A stretch of 64,000 bases of DNA from an uncultured bacterium. GTDB lineage: Bacteria; Bacillota; Clostridia; Oscillospirales; Oscillospiraceae. The position numbers were made by a program, and so were the translations under genes. Positions 42,117 to 51,178 of this stretch are shown piece after piece; the first letter of the stretch is position 1, and each line of letters opens with the position of its first letter. The notes under the pieces were generated by a model, which saw nothing but the letters and a program-made list of their open reading frames with translations, was not told the DNA's origin and did not search any database. The stretch spans positions 55,259 through 119,258 of the forward strand of contig CAMTMC010000002.1 of the NCBI GenBank assembly GCA_947073515.1. Reading direction: 5' to 3'.

Positions 42117-43078
42117 AGGGCAAGGGCCCCCTTTCCCAATAAAATCAAGCCGAAGCACAGGGCGGCGCTGGCCAGTGCCAGCCGGTTGGCCCGCCGGATG
42201 TCCTCCCCCTCCACCGGCCGCTGGCCGTCGCCGATATAGGGCTTGTCCACCACCTGACCAAAGTATACGGAGGGCCCGCCCAGCCGGACCCCCAGGGCGC
42301 CGGCGCACGCCGCCTCACAGTGGCCGGAGTTGGGGCTGGCGTGGGCATAGCGGTCCCGGCGGAAAACCCGCCAGGCCCCTCTCCCGTCCTGGCCGCACAG
42401 GGCCGCCCCCCCGATCATCAGCAGGCCCCCCAGCCGGGCGGGGAGAAGGTTGGCCAGGTCGTCCAGCTTGGCCGCCGGACGGCCAAAATACAGATACCGC
42501 TGGTTTTTGTAGCCCAGCATACTGTCCATGGTGTTCACCGCCTTGTAGAGCGTCCCCAGCGGGGCGCCCCCCAGTGCCAGAAACAGCAGGGGGGCGATCA
42601 CCCCGTCGCAGCAGTTCTCCGCCACCGTCTCCACGCAGGCCCGGGCCACCCCGGCCTCGTCCAGGGATTCGGTGTCCCGGCCCACAATCCGTCCCACCGC
42701 CGCCCGGGCGGCGGGCAGGCCGTCCCGCTTCAGGGCGTAATACACCGCCATACTCTCCTCCCGGAGGCACCGGGCCGCCAGGCACTGCCAGCATAGAAAG
42801 CTCTCCACCCCTAGGCCCAGCAGCCAGTGAAGCCGCCAGCCCAGCCAGACCGCCCCCAGGCTGGCCCCAAAGCTCAGGGCGCAGACCAGCAGGACGGTGA
42901 GTGCGCCGCCCGCCAGCTCCCCCCGGGGCGTCCCGCGAAACAGGGGGCGCAGCCGCTTTTCACAGCCGGAAATAACCTTGCCCATCCACACCACAATGTG
43001 GAAGCCGCCCAGGGGGTCGCCCAGCAGCAGATCAGCCAGAACGCCCAGGCCCAGGGCGGCCAGACGGGGCCCCATCAT
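42110..43078 (-). CDS. cbiB: Adenosylcobinamide-phosphate synthase
   Basis: A 322-residue membrane protein with four to six hydrophobic segments. It starts GPRLAALGLGVLADLLLGDP, the CbiB N-terminus, and carries the conserved blocks GRDTESLDEAGVARACVETVAENCCDGV and YKAVNTMDSMLGYKNQRY. It joins aminopropanol-phosphate to cobyric acid. ATG 43078 overlaps the cobC stop as ATGATGA. It acts right after CobQ and CobD in the pathway, and all three genes are adjacent. Confidence 0.94.
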   Translation of the reverse strand: MMGPRLAALGLGVLADLLLGDPLGGFHIVVWMGKVISGCEKRLRPLFRGTPRGELAGGALTVLLVCALSFGASLGAVWLGWRLHWLLGLGVESFLCWQCLAARCLREESMAVYYALKRDGLPAARAAVGRIVGRDTESLDEAGVARACVETVAENCCDGVIAPLLFLALGGAPLGTLYKAVNTMDSMLGYKNQRYLYFGRPAAKLDDLANLLPARLGGLLMIGGAALCGQDGRGAWRVFRRDRYAHASPNSGHCEAACAGALGVRLGGPSVYFGQVVDKPYIGDGQRPVEGEDIRRANRLALASAALCFGLILLGKGALALC

Positions 43079-43659
43079 TGCGCCCCCCATGGCTGGCAGC
43101 CGGTCAGCAACCCCCGGCCCCGCCCGTCCGCTGTCCAGCCGCAGAGCCAGCCCTGGCAGTTCTCCACATGCCAGGCGTAGAAGTCCTGCCTGGGGCGGGC
43201 GAACCGCTCCAGCACCGCCATGATCGTCCCGCCGTGCACGACAAAAACCGCCCGCTCTCCCTGGGCCCGGGCCATCACCTCCAGGAATCCGCCGCACACC
43301 CGGTCGGAGAACCCCTCCCGGCCCTCCCCGCCGGGGCAGGGGGACAGGCAGCCCCCGTCCACCCAGGCCCGGTAGGCCGGATCCCCCTCCAGCTCGGCGG
43401 CGTTTTTCCCCTCAAAGTCCCCGAAGTCCATCTCCCGCAGGGCATCCACCACAATCTGCCGGGCGTTGGGAAATAAAATCGCCGCTGTCTGCCGGGTGCG
43501 GATCAGCGGCGTCACATAGACCGTTTTTACAGCGGGATCTCCCCCCAGCCGCTCCGCCAGGGCGATTCCCTCCGGCGCTAAGGGCTGGTCGGAGCGGCCG
43601 ATGTATCGGCCCTCCCGGTTGCCCGGGGTCTGGCTGTGGCGGATCATCAGCACGTTCAT
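43075..43659 (-). CDS. cobC: Histidine phosphatase, probable alpha-ribazole phosphatase
   Basis: The 194-residue protein has the phosphoglycerate-mutase-like RHG motif as MIRHSQTPGN and the second catalytic His in FVVHGGTIMAV. MDFGDFEGKNAAELEGDPAYRAWV matches CobC-type proteins. It would remove phosphate from alpha-ribazole-phosphate or adenosylcobalamin-phosphate. ATG 43659 is chosen since the family starts NVLMIRHS. It overlaps the short CobU-like gene by ATGA. Context makes the CobC role likely, although the family is broad. Confidence 0.85.
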   Translation of the reverse strand: MNVLMIRHSQTPGNREGRYIGRSDQPLAPEGIALAERLGGDPAVKTVYVTPLIRTRQTAAILFPNARQIVVDALREMDFGDFEGKNAAELEGDPAYRAWVDGGCLSPCPGGEGREGFSDRVCGGFLEVMARAQGERAVFVVHGGTIMAVLERFARPRQDFYAWHVENCQGWLCGWTADGRGRGLLTGCQPWGAQ

Positions 43660-44009
43660 GGCAGTTGTCCCTTGATGACGGTGGGAATGCCGCACACCAT
43701 CCGCACCACGCAGCCGGCCCGCTGGGCCAGCTGGATACACAGCCGGCCCACCGCCTCCCGGCCCAGGCGCTCGTCCCGGTCCACAGGGATCACGCCGCTG
43801 CCCACCTCATTGCACAGCACGGCCGCTTTCCCTTCCAGCTCAGGCAAAAGGCTGTCAATACCGTCCGGGTTCTGGAAGACCATCCGCTCCAGGTGGAACA
43901 CCACAGGCCGCCCGTCCAGCACCCCGTCGGCCAGATCCGCCTGCGTATATCCCAGGCTTTTCACAAAGCTCCGCTTGCCGGAGCCCTCGCCTCCCACAAT
44001 CAAAACCAT
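43656..44009 (-). CDS. Short CobU-like protein lacking the guanylyl-transfer region
   Basis: The 117-residue protein has a CobU P-loop (IVGGEGSGKRSF), the LCNEVGSGVIPVDRDERLG block and the end GRLCIQLAQRAGCVVRMVCG of bifunctional adenosylcobinamide kinase/guanylyltransferase. The middle 50-60 residues, which hold the guanylylated histidine, are missing. The full-length paralog at 44776 keeps that His but has a changed VGSG block (no VPxDRxxR). The two look complementary. It overlaps cobS by 10 bp. It may be a kinase half, an accessory subunit or a nonfunctional copy. Confidence 0.75.
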   Translation of the reverse strand: MVLIVGGEGSGKRSFVKSLGYTQADLADGVLDGRPVVFHLERMVFQNPDGIDSLLPELEGKAAVLCNEVGSGVIPVDRDERLGREAVGRLCIQLAQRAGCVVRMVCGIPTVIKGQLP

Positions 44010-44779
44010 AGAGACACCACCCTCTCAGAAATGACGAAACAGGCCAGCAGCACCAGCTGGCTCACAGTAATCAGGTACCCGGCCAGGTCGCCTGACATCC
44101 CGCCAAACTCCCGCCGGGCCATCCGGTACACATAAAACAGGCACAGCCCGCAGGCCAAAAGGGACACAAGGCCGCTCACCGGGGCCAGCCAGACCAGCCC
44201 CGCCCCGGCCAGCACCACCCAGCCCCCCAGGATCCAGGGGGCCTTCCCTGTGGCCCCCGCCCGGAAGGAGGCCAGCAGGCCCCGCCCCCCGGACATGGGG
44301 AACACCGTCCCCGCCAGCCCGCCCAGGGCCCGGGCCATGATTTGGTGGAGCGCCAGGGCCAGCGCCGTCCTCTCCCCCAGGGGCAGTTCGGCGCACAGCC
44401 CGGCGTACAGCAGCAGCTCCGCCGGCACGGCCATGGCCCCAAAGGCCCCGGTGCGGGGGTCTTTCAAGATCTCCCGCTTTCGCTCCGGGGGGGCGTGGCT
44501 GGACAGGGCGTCCACCGTGTCACAGAAGCCGTCCATGTGGATGCCCCCGGACAGGGCCACGGGGATCAGCGTCAGCCCCACGGCCCAGAGGAGGCTCCCC
44601 GCCTCCAGCCAGCGGCACAGCGCCTCCCACAGCCACAGTCCCGCTCCCACCGCCGCCCCCACCAGGGGCAGGGCACAGAGCATATACTTCATATTCTCCT
44701 CTTTCCACTCCACCTCCGGCATGGGAAAGATGGAAAACATGGTAAAGGCCATGGCCGCCGAGCGCAACGGAGTCCTCAT
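44000..44779 (-). CDS. cobS: Cobalamin synthase (adenosylcobinamide-GDP ribazoletransferase)
   Basis: A 259-residue membrane protein. The family block GGIHMDGFCDTVDALSSHAPPERKREILKDPRTGAFG (conserved acidic residues binding magnesium) and the first AFTMFSIFPMPEVEW are diagnostic of CobS. It condenses adenosyl-GDP-cobinamide with alpha-ribazole-phosphate at the membrane. ATG 44779 overlaps the cobU stop as ATGA. Six or seven hydrophobic segments are visible. Confidence 0.95.
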   Translation of the reverse strand: MRTPLRSAAMAFTMFSIFPMPEVEWKEENMKYMLCALPLVGAAVGAGLWLWEALCRWLEAGSLLWAVGLTLIPVALSGGIHMDGFCDTVDALSSHAPPERKREILKDPRTGAFGAMAVPAELLLYAGLCAELPLGERTALALALHQIMARALGGLAGTVFPMSGGRGLLASFRAGATGKAPWILGGWVVLAGAGLVWLAPVSGLVSLLACGLCLFYVYRMARREFGGMSGDLAGYLITVSQLVLLACFVISERVVSLWF

Positions 44780-45297
44780 TTCAGCAGCTCCCCCTTCAGC
44801 ACCAGGGGGATGCCGCACATCAGCTCATAGACGTGGCTGGCCCGCCGGGCCAGGGCGGCGTTGATCTCCCCCAGCGCCCGGACGTACTCCCGGACGGCGG
44901 GCTCATAGTCTCCGCCGCCGCTGCCTACATCGTTGGTAATGACAATCAGCCGGTCACACTGGCGCTCCAGCGCCTCCACCCCGTCCAGCACAGGCCGGAC
45001 GGGGTCGGTGATGTTCCCCCTCTCGTCAAACATCTCGTTGGCGGTCAGGTTGCAGATACACTCCAGCAGGGCGGTTCCCCGCCGGGGCAGTTTTAAGTGG
45101 TCGTAACCAGTGTATCGCTCGATGGTCTCAAAGCCCTTTCCCGCCCGCATGGCCCGGTGCCGGGCGATCTTCTCCATGCCCCCCTCCCCGGCTGGCCGCA
45201 TGGCCGCCAGGTAGTACCGGGGGCCAGGGAAGGCCATGCACAGCCCCTCGGCGTAGGAGCTCTTCCCGCAGGCGGAGCCGCCGGTAAGCAGGATCAT
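44776..45297 (-). CDS. cobU: Adenosylcobinamide kinase/guanylyltransferase
   Basis: The 173-residue protein is the usual CobU length. The P-loop is LTGGSACGKSSYAE; HRAMRAGKGFETIE (about residue 50) supplies the guanylylated His; NDVGSG (about 120) follows. It phosphorylates adenosylcobinamide and adds GMP. The start ATG 45297 overlaps the cobT stop; GTG 45300 is equally possible. The VGSG region lacks the usual basic residues, which the short paralog at 43656 retains. Confidence 0.9.
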   Translation of the reverse strand: MILLTGGSACGKSSYAEGLCMAFPGPRYYLAAMRPAGEGGMEKIARHRAMRAGKGFETIERYTGYDHLKLPRRGTALLECICNLTANEMFDERGNITDPVRPVLDGVEALERQCDRLIVITNDVGSGGGDYEPAVREYVRALGEINAALARRASHVYELMCGIPLVLKGELLK

Positions 45298-46364
45298 CAC
45301 GGCCTCTCCCCTCCCAGCTTCTCATACTGGCCGATCCCCACGTCGGAGAAGGCGGCGGCGCCGTGATAGGCCGCCAGGGCCAAATCCAGCAGGGGCATCA
45401 TACACACCGCCCCGGTGCCCTCCCCCAGGCGCAAATCCGCCCGGAGGACAGCCCCCAGGCCCAGCTCCTGTAAAATCTTGGCCGCTGCCGGCTCGGCAGA
45501 GACGTGGCTGGCGATCATGGCCCGGGTACTGTTCGGGCACAGCCGGGCGGCGATCAGGGCGGCGGTGGCGCTGATGAGGCCGTCCACCAGGATGGGCACC
45601 CGGTACAGCGCCCCGCCTAAAAACAGCCCCGCCATGCCGGCGATGTCGAAGCCCCCCAGCTTGGCCAGCGCGTCCAGGGGGTCATCCGGCGCCGGACGGT
45701 TGACGGCGATGGCCTGGCGGATGGCCGCCCGTTTCCGCTCCAGCCCCTCGTCTGACAGTCCCGCCCCCCGGCCGGTCACGGTGTCCACCGGCAGACCCAG
45801 CAGCACCGCCGCCAGGGCGCTGGAGGTGGTGGTGTTTCCAATCCCCATCTCCCCGGTGGCCAGCAGCCGGTATCCCTTTTCCCGATACTCTTTCACAAGG
45901 CTCACGCCGTACTCTATGGCCTGGCAGGCCTGCTCCCGGGTCATGGCGGGGCCGGCGGCGATATTCCCGGTGCCGTCGGCGATATGGGGGCCGTCCACCC
46001 CGGTTACCCGGGAGAGCATCCCCATGTCTACCGCCCTGGTCTCCGCCCCGGCGGCGGCGGCCATCACGCACACACAGGACCTCTTGTCCCGGATCTGGGC
46101 GGCCATGGCGGCGGTCACGCTCTGGTCTGTCTGTACCACGCCCTCCGCCGCCACGCCGTTGTCGGCGCAGCACACCACCACCGCCCGCTTGGACAGCTCC
46201 ACATCGGGCTCCCCCGTCAGGGCGGCGATTTTCACCACCAGCTGTTCCAGCTGGCCCAGGCTGCCCAGGGGCTTGGCGACGCTGTCCCACCGCTCCTGGG
46301 CCCGCCGGGCGGTGCTCTCATCCAGCGGGGGGATTTGCTCATTCAGTTCACGAAAATTCAACAT
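45297..46364 (-). CDS. cobT: Nicotinate-nucleotide:dimethylbenzimidazole phosphoribosyltransferase
   Basis: The 355-residue protein has the CobT length. Diagnostic blocks are LAKLGGFDIAGMAGL-like (residues near 226-240), VCCADNGVAAEGV, and TGEMGIGNTTTSSA; the catalytic Glu lies in the C-terminal LGEGTGAVCMMPLLD. It makes alpha-ribazole-phosphate for the lower ligand. ATG 46364 is chosen because AGGAGG lies 6 bp before it; ATG 46370 would touch the ribosome site. It overlaps the transporter ATPase gene by 17 bp. Confidence 0.95.
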   Translation of the reverse strand: MLNFRELNEQIPPLDESTARRAQERWDSVAKPLGSLGQLEQLVVKIAALTGEPDVELSKRAVVVCCADNGVAAEGVVQTDQSVTAAMAAQIRDKRSCVCVMAAAAGAETRAVDMGMLSRVTGVDGPHIADGTGNIAAGPAMTREQACQAIEYGVSLVKEYREKGYRLLATGEMGIGNTTTSSALAAVLLGLPVDTVTGRGAGLSDEGLERKRAAIRQAIAVNRPAPDDPLDALAKLGGFDIAGMAGLFLGGALYRVPILVDGLISATAALIAARLCPNSTRAMIASHVSAEPAAAKILQELGLGAVLRADLRLGEGTGAVCMMPLLDLALAAYHGAAAFSDVGIGQYEKLGGERP

Positions 46365-47136
46365 GGCCATCCTCCTTATTCCACTGGGCCAGCATGGCCT
46401 GCATCCAGCCGCCCACGTCCATCCCGTACACCGGGTCCAGGTTTTTGGGGGACAGCACCGCCCCGATCTCCCCCCGGGACACCGCCCTCCCCCGGTTCAT
46501 CAACAGCCCGTGGGTGCCGAAGGCCTTGGCCAAAGACAGGTCGTGTACCACGGACACCACCGCCCGCCCCGGCTGTTCCAGCCACTGGCCGATGAGGGTG
46601 AACACCTGTTTCTGATACACCAGGTCCAGGTGGTTGGTGGGCTCGTCCAGCAGCAGCAGCCGGGGGCTCTGGGCGAAGGCCTGGGCCAGGAACGTCCGCT
46701 GGAGCTCCCCGCCGGACAGGGTCAGCACCGAGCGGTCCCCCTTTTCCCCCATGCCGGTGAGCGCCAGGGCCTCCTCCACCGCCTGTTCATCCCCCTCCCG
46801 CCGGCCCGCCAGCCATTGGGTATGGGCGTAGCGGCCCAGCCCCACAATCTCCCTCACGGTGAAGCCGTAGCCCACGTGGTGGTCCTGGGCCAGCACGGCG
46901 ATCCGCCGGGCCCGGCGGGCGGCCTTCATGGTTTTCACGTCTTCCCCCTCAAAGAGGACCGAGCCGGTGTAGTCCACCCCCTGGGTGATGGCGTTCAGAA
47001 TGGTGGACTTCCCAGCGCCGTTGGGGCCCGCGATCATCAGCCACTGGCCCGCCTCCACCCGGAAGCTGACCCCGTTCAAGACGGTATGCCTGCCGTAGGA
47101 GACGCCCAGGTCTTTCACCTCCAGCACGGCCCTCAC
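46348..47136 (-). CDS. btuD: Corrinoid/siderophore-type ABC ATPase, probable BtuD
   Basis: The 262-residue ATPase belongs to the FhuC/BtuD family: Walker A GPNGAGKST, signature LSGGELQR, Walker B LLLDEPTNHLD, switch His in VVHDLSLA. It powers the BtuC-like permease. The family imports heme, iron chelates and corrinoids; the B12 riboswitch and cob genes point to corrinoids. It overlaps btuC by ATGA. Confidence 0.9.
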   Translation of the reverse strand: MRAVLEVKDLGVSYGRHTVLNGVSFRVEAGQWLMIAGPNGAGKSTILNAITQGVDYTGSVLFEGEDVKTMKAARRARRIAVLAQDHHVGYGFTVREIVGLGRYAHTQWLAGRREGDEQAVEEALALTGMGEKGDRSVLTLSGGELQRTFLAQAFAQSPRLLLLDEPTNHLDLVYQKQVFTLIGQWLEQPGRAVVSVVHDLSLAKAFGTHGLLMNRGRAVSRGEIGAVLSPKNLDPVYGMDVGGWMQAMLAQWNKEDGHVEFS

Positions 47137-48161
47137 CCCTTTCCCGCCTTGTAGAAGATGACAATAAACACCACCGCCCCCACCAAACTGGTGACCACGC
47201 CGATGGGCAGCTCAATGGGCGCCACCAGCGTCCGGGCCGCCAAGTCGGCCAGCAGCAGGAACACGGCGCCCCCAAAGGCGGTGGCGGGCAGCAGCCGCCG
47301 GTGGTCGGGGCCCGCCAGCATCCGGACCATGTGTGGGGTCACCAGCCCCACAAAACTGATGGTGCCCCCGATAGACACGCACACCCCAATCAGCACCGAG
47401 ACGGTAATCAGGATCACCAGCTTGGTGGCCCGGATATCCACCCCGATGTGGCGGGCGTTGTCCTCCCCCACAGCGAAGGCGTTCAGCTCCCGGGCTCTGG
47501 ACAACAGCACCCCGCCGCACACCGCCAGCGCCCCGCCCAGGATCAGGGCCTTCTGGTAGCTGGAGGCCTGGAGGCTGCCCAGCGTCCAGAAGGTGATGTC
47601 CTTCACCTTGTCGCTGGCGAAGGCGATAATCACGCTCATGGCGCTGGACACAAACATGGAGTAGATCACGCCAATGAGGATAATGGTATTGGTGGACAGC
47701 CCCCGGTCCAGCTGGTAGGACAGGCCCAGGATCACCACCAGGGACAGGAACGCGAAGAGAATCGCCATCACCATGGTCCCGGCGAAGGGGACGCCCGGAA
47801 AGGATATGCCGAAGGCGATGGCCAGCACCGCCCCCAGGGAGGCCCCGGAGGACACCCCCAGGGTGGAGCCGTCCGCCAGGGGGTTTTTCAGCAGCCCCTG
47901 CATGGCCGCCCCCGCCAGGGACAGGGCCGTGCCCGACAGGGCCACGCACAGCACCCGGGGCAGCCGCACCGACAGGATGATGGACACCGCCAGCCCCTCG
48001 GGCTGGGGCCGGCCGGTGAGGGCGTTCCAGATCACCGCCAGGGTTTCCCCCAGGGGAATCCCCACGCTGCCCACGCACACGCACAGGCACATCGCCCCGA
48101 AGGTAAGCGCCCCATACAGCAAATATCTGGCCATTTCCAGGCGTCCCCGTTTTTTTCTCAC
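47133..48161 (-). CDS. btuC: Corrinoid ABC permease, FecCD/BtuC family
   Basis: The 342-residue protein has about ten membrane segments and the family block RLPRVLCVALSGTALSLAGAAMQGLLKNPLADGSTLGVSSGA (read as conserved motif, first segment of the substrate path). GLVTPHMVRMLAGPDHRRLLP near the C-terminus is the ATPase-contacting loop. Length equals BtuC and FecD homologues. It starts 25 bp after btuF. Operon position supports cobalamin as cargo. Confidence 0.92.
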   Translation of the reverse strand: MRKKRGRLEMARYLLYGALTFGAMCLCVCVGSVGIPLGETLAVIWNALTGRPQPEGLAVSIILSVRLPRVLCVALSGTALSLAGAAMQGLLKNPLADGSTLGVSSGASLGAVLAIAFGISFPGVPFAGTMVMAILFAFLSLVVILGLSYQLDRGLSTNTIILIGVIYSMFVSSAMSVIIAFASDKVKDITFWTLGSLQASSYQKALILGGALAVCGGVLLSRARELNAFAVGEDNARHIGVDIRATKLVILITVSVLIGVCVSIGGTISFVGLVTPHMVRMLAGPDHRRLLPATAFGGAVFLLLADLAARTLVAPIELPIGVVTSLVGAVVFIVIFYKAGKG

Positions 48162-48186
48162 AGGCGCTCCCTCCAGTCTGAACCGG

Positions 48187-49197
48187 TTACTTCTTCAGCG
48201 CTGTATAAGACTCCACGCCGTACACAAAGTCAAAGAGCATCTGGGCCCCCTCCGCCAGCCGGGGAGCCGGGCGGGACAGCTCGTTGTCCCGCAGGTTGAG
48301 GATGGCGCTGTTTTTCACCGCCGTCACGTCCTCCCAGCCAGTCCGGGAGAGGATCTCCTCCTCAGGACTGGGGCCCTCGCCAAAGTACATGGTGACGGTG
48401 ACGATGATATCGGGGTTCCGCTGGATCACCTGCTCCTCAGAGATCTCCCCCCAGCCGTCCACATCGGCGAAGCAGTTGGTCAGCCCCATCATGCCGGCGA
48501 TCTCGTCCATAAAGGTGTTGGAACCGGCAGCCCACAGGCCGTACTGGAGGGGGGATACCTCAAAATAGATGGTCTGGCTCCCATCGCCGGCAGACTGCTC
48601 CCGAATCTGGTCGAAGGTGTCCTTCATGTTCTGGATCACCTGGACGGCGTTGTCCTCCCTGCCCATCAGGGCGCCGATCATCTCAACGGCGGTGTATACC
48701 CCCTGGATATCTGTGGCCTCGCTGACCACCACATGGATGCCGGCCGCCTCCATCTGGGCGATCTGCTCATCAGTCTGGGCCATGTCGCTCATCAGCAGCA
48801 CGTCCGGATCCAAGGCGATGATCTCCTCCATGTTGGTGGTGGCCCCTGACTCCACGGCGGGCACGTCCAGCACCTGGGCGGGATAGTCGCAGTACTTCCC
48901 CCGGCCCACCAGGGCGTCCCCCGCCCCGATGGCATACAAAATCTCGCAGTCAGAGGCGGTCAGGGCCACCACCCGCTGGGCGGGCCCCTCCAGCGTGATC
49001 TCCCGGCCCTTCATATCGGTGACGGTCACCCCGGCGGGGCGCTCCCCGCTCCCGGCCCCGCTGTCCGCCGGGCCGTCTGGCCCGCCGCTGGATGAACTCC
49101 CCCCGGATCCGGAGCTGGAGCCCCCGCCGCCGCATCCGGACATTCCCAGGGCCAGAGCCAGTGCCAGTGCCAACGAGATCATTTTTTTGCCTTTCAT
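48187..49197 (-). CDS. btuF: Corrinoid-binding lipoprotein, BtuF/FecB family
   Basis: The 336-residue precursor has a lipoprotein signal MKGKKMISLALALALALGMSGC and a class III binding fold starting VTDMKGREITLEGPAQRVVAL. The helix-rich two-lobe pattern and EEIIALDPDVLLMS are typical of BtuF-like proteins. It binds corrinoid at the cell surface. ATG 49197 follows GGAGG. It is the first gene behind the cobalamin riboswitch. Confidence 0.9.
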   Translation of the reverse strand: MKGKKMISLALALALALGMSGCGGGGSSSGSGGSSSSGGPDGPADSGAGSGERPAGVTVTDMKGREITLEGPAQRVVALTASDCEILYAIGAGDALVGRGKYCDYPAQVLDVPAVESGATTNMEEIIALDPDVLLMSDMAQTDEQIAQMEAAGIHVVVSEATDIQGVYTAVEMIGALMGREDNAVQVIQNMKDTFDQIREQSAGDGSQTIYFEVSPLQYGLWAAGSNTFMDEIAGMMGLTNCFADVDGWGEISEEQVIQRNPDIIVTVTMYFGEGPSPEEEILSRTGWEDVTAVKNSAILNLRDNELSRPAPRLAEGAQMLFDFVYGVESYTALKK

Positions 49198-49331
49198 GTT
49201 CGCTTCCTCCAAATAATTGATTTGACTGGGCCCTGTATCTGAATCCCAGGCCCCTATTTTCTGGGCGTTCGCCCGGAAAACCCATCCATTCCCGGAAGCG
49301 CAGGCAAAAAAGCTGTTAGAGACGGGAAAAA

Positions 49332-49359
49332 GCCGCGGCAACCCCATGACTGCCGCGGC
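49332..49359 (-). terminator. Riboswitch-controlled terminator before btuF
   Basis: On the minus strand GCCGCGGCA (49359-49351 read reversed) and its complement (49340-49332) form a 9-bp stem with a 10-base loop, followed by TTTTT. It lies between the riboswitch and btuF, so bound cobalamin would favour termination. Confidence 0.8.
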
Positions 49360-49416
49360 CGGTTTTCCGCGTATGACCGCCTGTCACTCCAAACCCGGGA
49401 GTCCATCAGCGTCCCA

Positions 49417-49596
49417 TTCAAGCAGGTCTCCTGACTTACGGATCCTCAGCCTCCGCGCCGCCTTCTCAGGATCACTCCCAATGGCTGACTTTCGTCCCGC
49501 GCGGCGCCTCCCCGTATACAGTGGCGGTACCGTCCCGGATTCTCACCGGATTCACTATCATCCAGCGGCCCCTCTCCGGGGCCGCTGGCACTTGAA
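49417..49596 (-). ncRNA. Cobalamin riboswitch
   Basis: On the minus strand the P1 arms TTCAAG (49596-49591) and CTTGAA (49422-49417) enclose about 180 nt with the conserved cobalamin core: GATAGTGAATCCGGTGAGA, GCCACTGTAT and the end segment AAGTCAGGAGACCTGC. This is the normal signature of the class. It controls the btu-cob operon; AdoCbl or a related corrinoid would switch expression off through the terminator downstream. Confidence 0.93.
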
Positions 49597-49620
49597 CAGA
49601 TCTTCTGTTGTATAAAATTG

Positions 49621-49649
49621 ATTATAGGCCCGGCCGCAGCGGTTGTCAA
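49621..49649 (-). promoter_or_regulatory. Consensus promoter of the btu-cob operon
   Basis: On the minus strand TTGACA (49649-49644) and TATAAT (49626-49621) are exact consensus boxes, 17 bp apart. Transcription would start about 18 bp before the riboswitch P1 stem. Confidence 0.85.
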
Positions 49650-49722
49650 GCCCCGTCCCGCGGCGGGGCGTGTCCGCCAAGCAGACTAGCCTTCCCGCTC
49701 AGAGCGCACTCCCCGACGCCCC

Positions 49723-50282
49723 TCAGCCCAGCAGCTCCTGATGGCTTTTGAAGTAGCACACAATCATGTGGCACAGGATCATGTGCCCATCCTCAATCCA
49801 CTCATAGCTAGACAGGGGGATCACCAGCCCCGCCTGGGCAAACTCCCTAATCTTCCCCCCGTCAAAGCCCGCCATAGCGATCTGCCTGGCTCCCCGCTCC
49901 CGGGCGTACTGGCATCCGGGGAATTTCCGCTGGCGCTGATGGAGATCAGCAGGTCGCCGGGGTTCATCAGGTTGACCAGCTGCTGGCGGAAAATCTCCTC
50001 AAAGGAGACATCGTTTCCATAGGCGGTAATCCGTTCCACGTTGTCGCTGAGGGACAGCATCCGGAACCGGCGTTTGGCCGGGTCCTGGACGGCGTTCTTG
50101 CCGAAGTTGCATACAAAGTGGTTGGCGGTGGCGGCGCTGCCGCCGTTACCCATCACAAAGATCTGCCGATCCTCCCGGTAGGCCTGGGCAATCAGATCCA
50201 CAGCCTTCTGGAACTCCTCCGGGTCGATGGCGTCCACCGCCCCGTACAGCTCCCTCCGGTACTGGTCTAAAAATTCTTTCAT
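49723..50282 (-). pseudogene. SIS-domain sugar isomerase, broken by a short deletion
   Basis: The frame starts MKEFLDQYRRELYGAVDAID and shows the SIS phosphate loop VMGNGGSAATANHF and ISISASGNSPD, as in GmhA-like isomerases. Right after SGNSP about 13 bp appear missing. The correct continuation (CQYARERGARQIAMAGFDGG to KSHQELLG, stop 49725-49723) lies in another frame. The gene begins at the end of the ROK kinase gene (ATGA) and is the last of the operon. As written it cannot make a complete protein. Confidence 0.8.
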
Positions 50283-51154
50283 ACTGTTGTCTCTCCTTTC
50301 CCGAGGCCCGCAGGGCCACCGCCGCCGTCCCCCGCAGCCCGCCGTCGTAGCCCAGGGCGGTGGGGCAGATGGTCAAATTTGGATTGGCCCTCCGGTAGAT
50401 CCTCCGGCCCACCTCCGCCTCCAGCTCCGGGCCGAAGAGATCGTAGGCCAGTGAGATCCCACCCCCCAGAACCACCTTGGCCGGGTTCAGGATGTTCACC
50501 GCCATGGCCACCGCCCGGGCCAGGTACTGGCCCTCCAGGCGGAAGGTCTCCAGGGCCTTTTCCTCCCCCGCCCGGGCCCGCCGGGCGATCTCCTTGGCGG
50601 AGGGGGCGCTCCCGTCCGGCAGGGGCGCTCCCCCCAGCCCCGCCGCTGGAGCCGCCATACAGGTTCCCGTTGAGGAAGCATGCGCCCCCCACCCCGTTGG
50701 ACACGGTGAGGTAGAGGAAGTCGTCTACCCCCTGGCAGCAGCCGAACATCCGCTCCGCCAGGGCGCAGGCCTGTCCGTCATTGTCCACATAGGCGGGCAG
50801 GCGGTAGCGCTCGGTCAGCCGCTGGGCGATGGGGAAATCCCGGATACCGGAGAAAGAGGCCTCCACCCACATCCCCCGCTCCGGGTCGGCCAGGCCGGGG
50901 ATGGTGGCCCCGATCACGGCCGGGACAGCGTCCGGGTTCCGCTCCAGTACCCGGTCCCCGCAGGCCAGCAGGTCAGCCAGCACCCCCTCCTGGCTGACGG
51001 CGCTCCACAGGCCGATCTCCTGATCCAGTACCGTCCCCTCCCGGTCCACCAGGCCCACATTGTATTTGGAGCCGCCGATGTCAAAGCATAGGGCAGTCGT
51101 CGGGCCGCCCCCGCCCGGGTTGTCCCTCGGGATTTCTATGGGGATATGTTCCAC
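50279..51154 (-). pseudogene. ROK-family sugar kinase with internal deletion and frameshift
   Basis: The N-terminal half is clear ROK kinase: FDIGGSKYNVGLVD (phosphate loop) and VDNDGQACALAERMFG, then VSNGVGGACFLNGNLYGGSS. At about 50655 the frame breaks. The C-terminal half (SAPSAKEIARRARAGEEKAL, NILNPAKVVLGGGIS) lies in another frame. Between them the GE(x)GH-CxCGxxGCLE zinc-binding region (about 25 residues) is absent. A further shift is needed to reach the stop at 50279. Loss of the zinc motif means the kinase is probably dead. Confidence 0.8.
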
Positions 51155-51178
51155 AATGCCCCCTCCTTTTCTGGGAAA

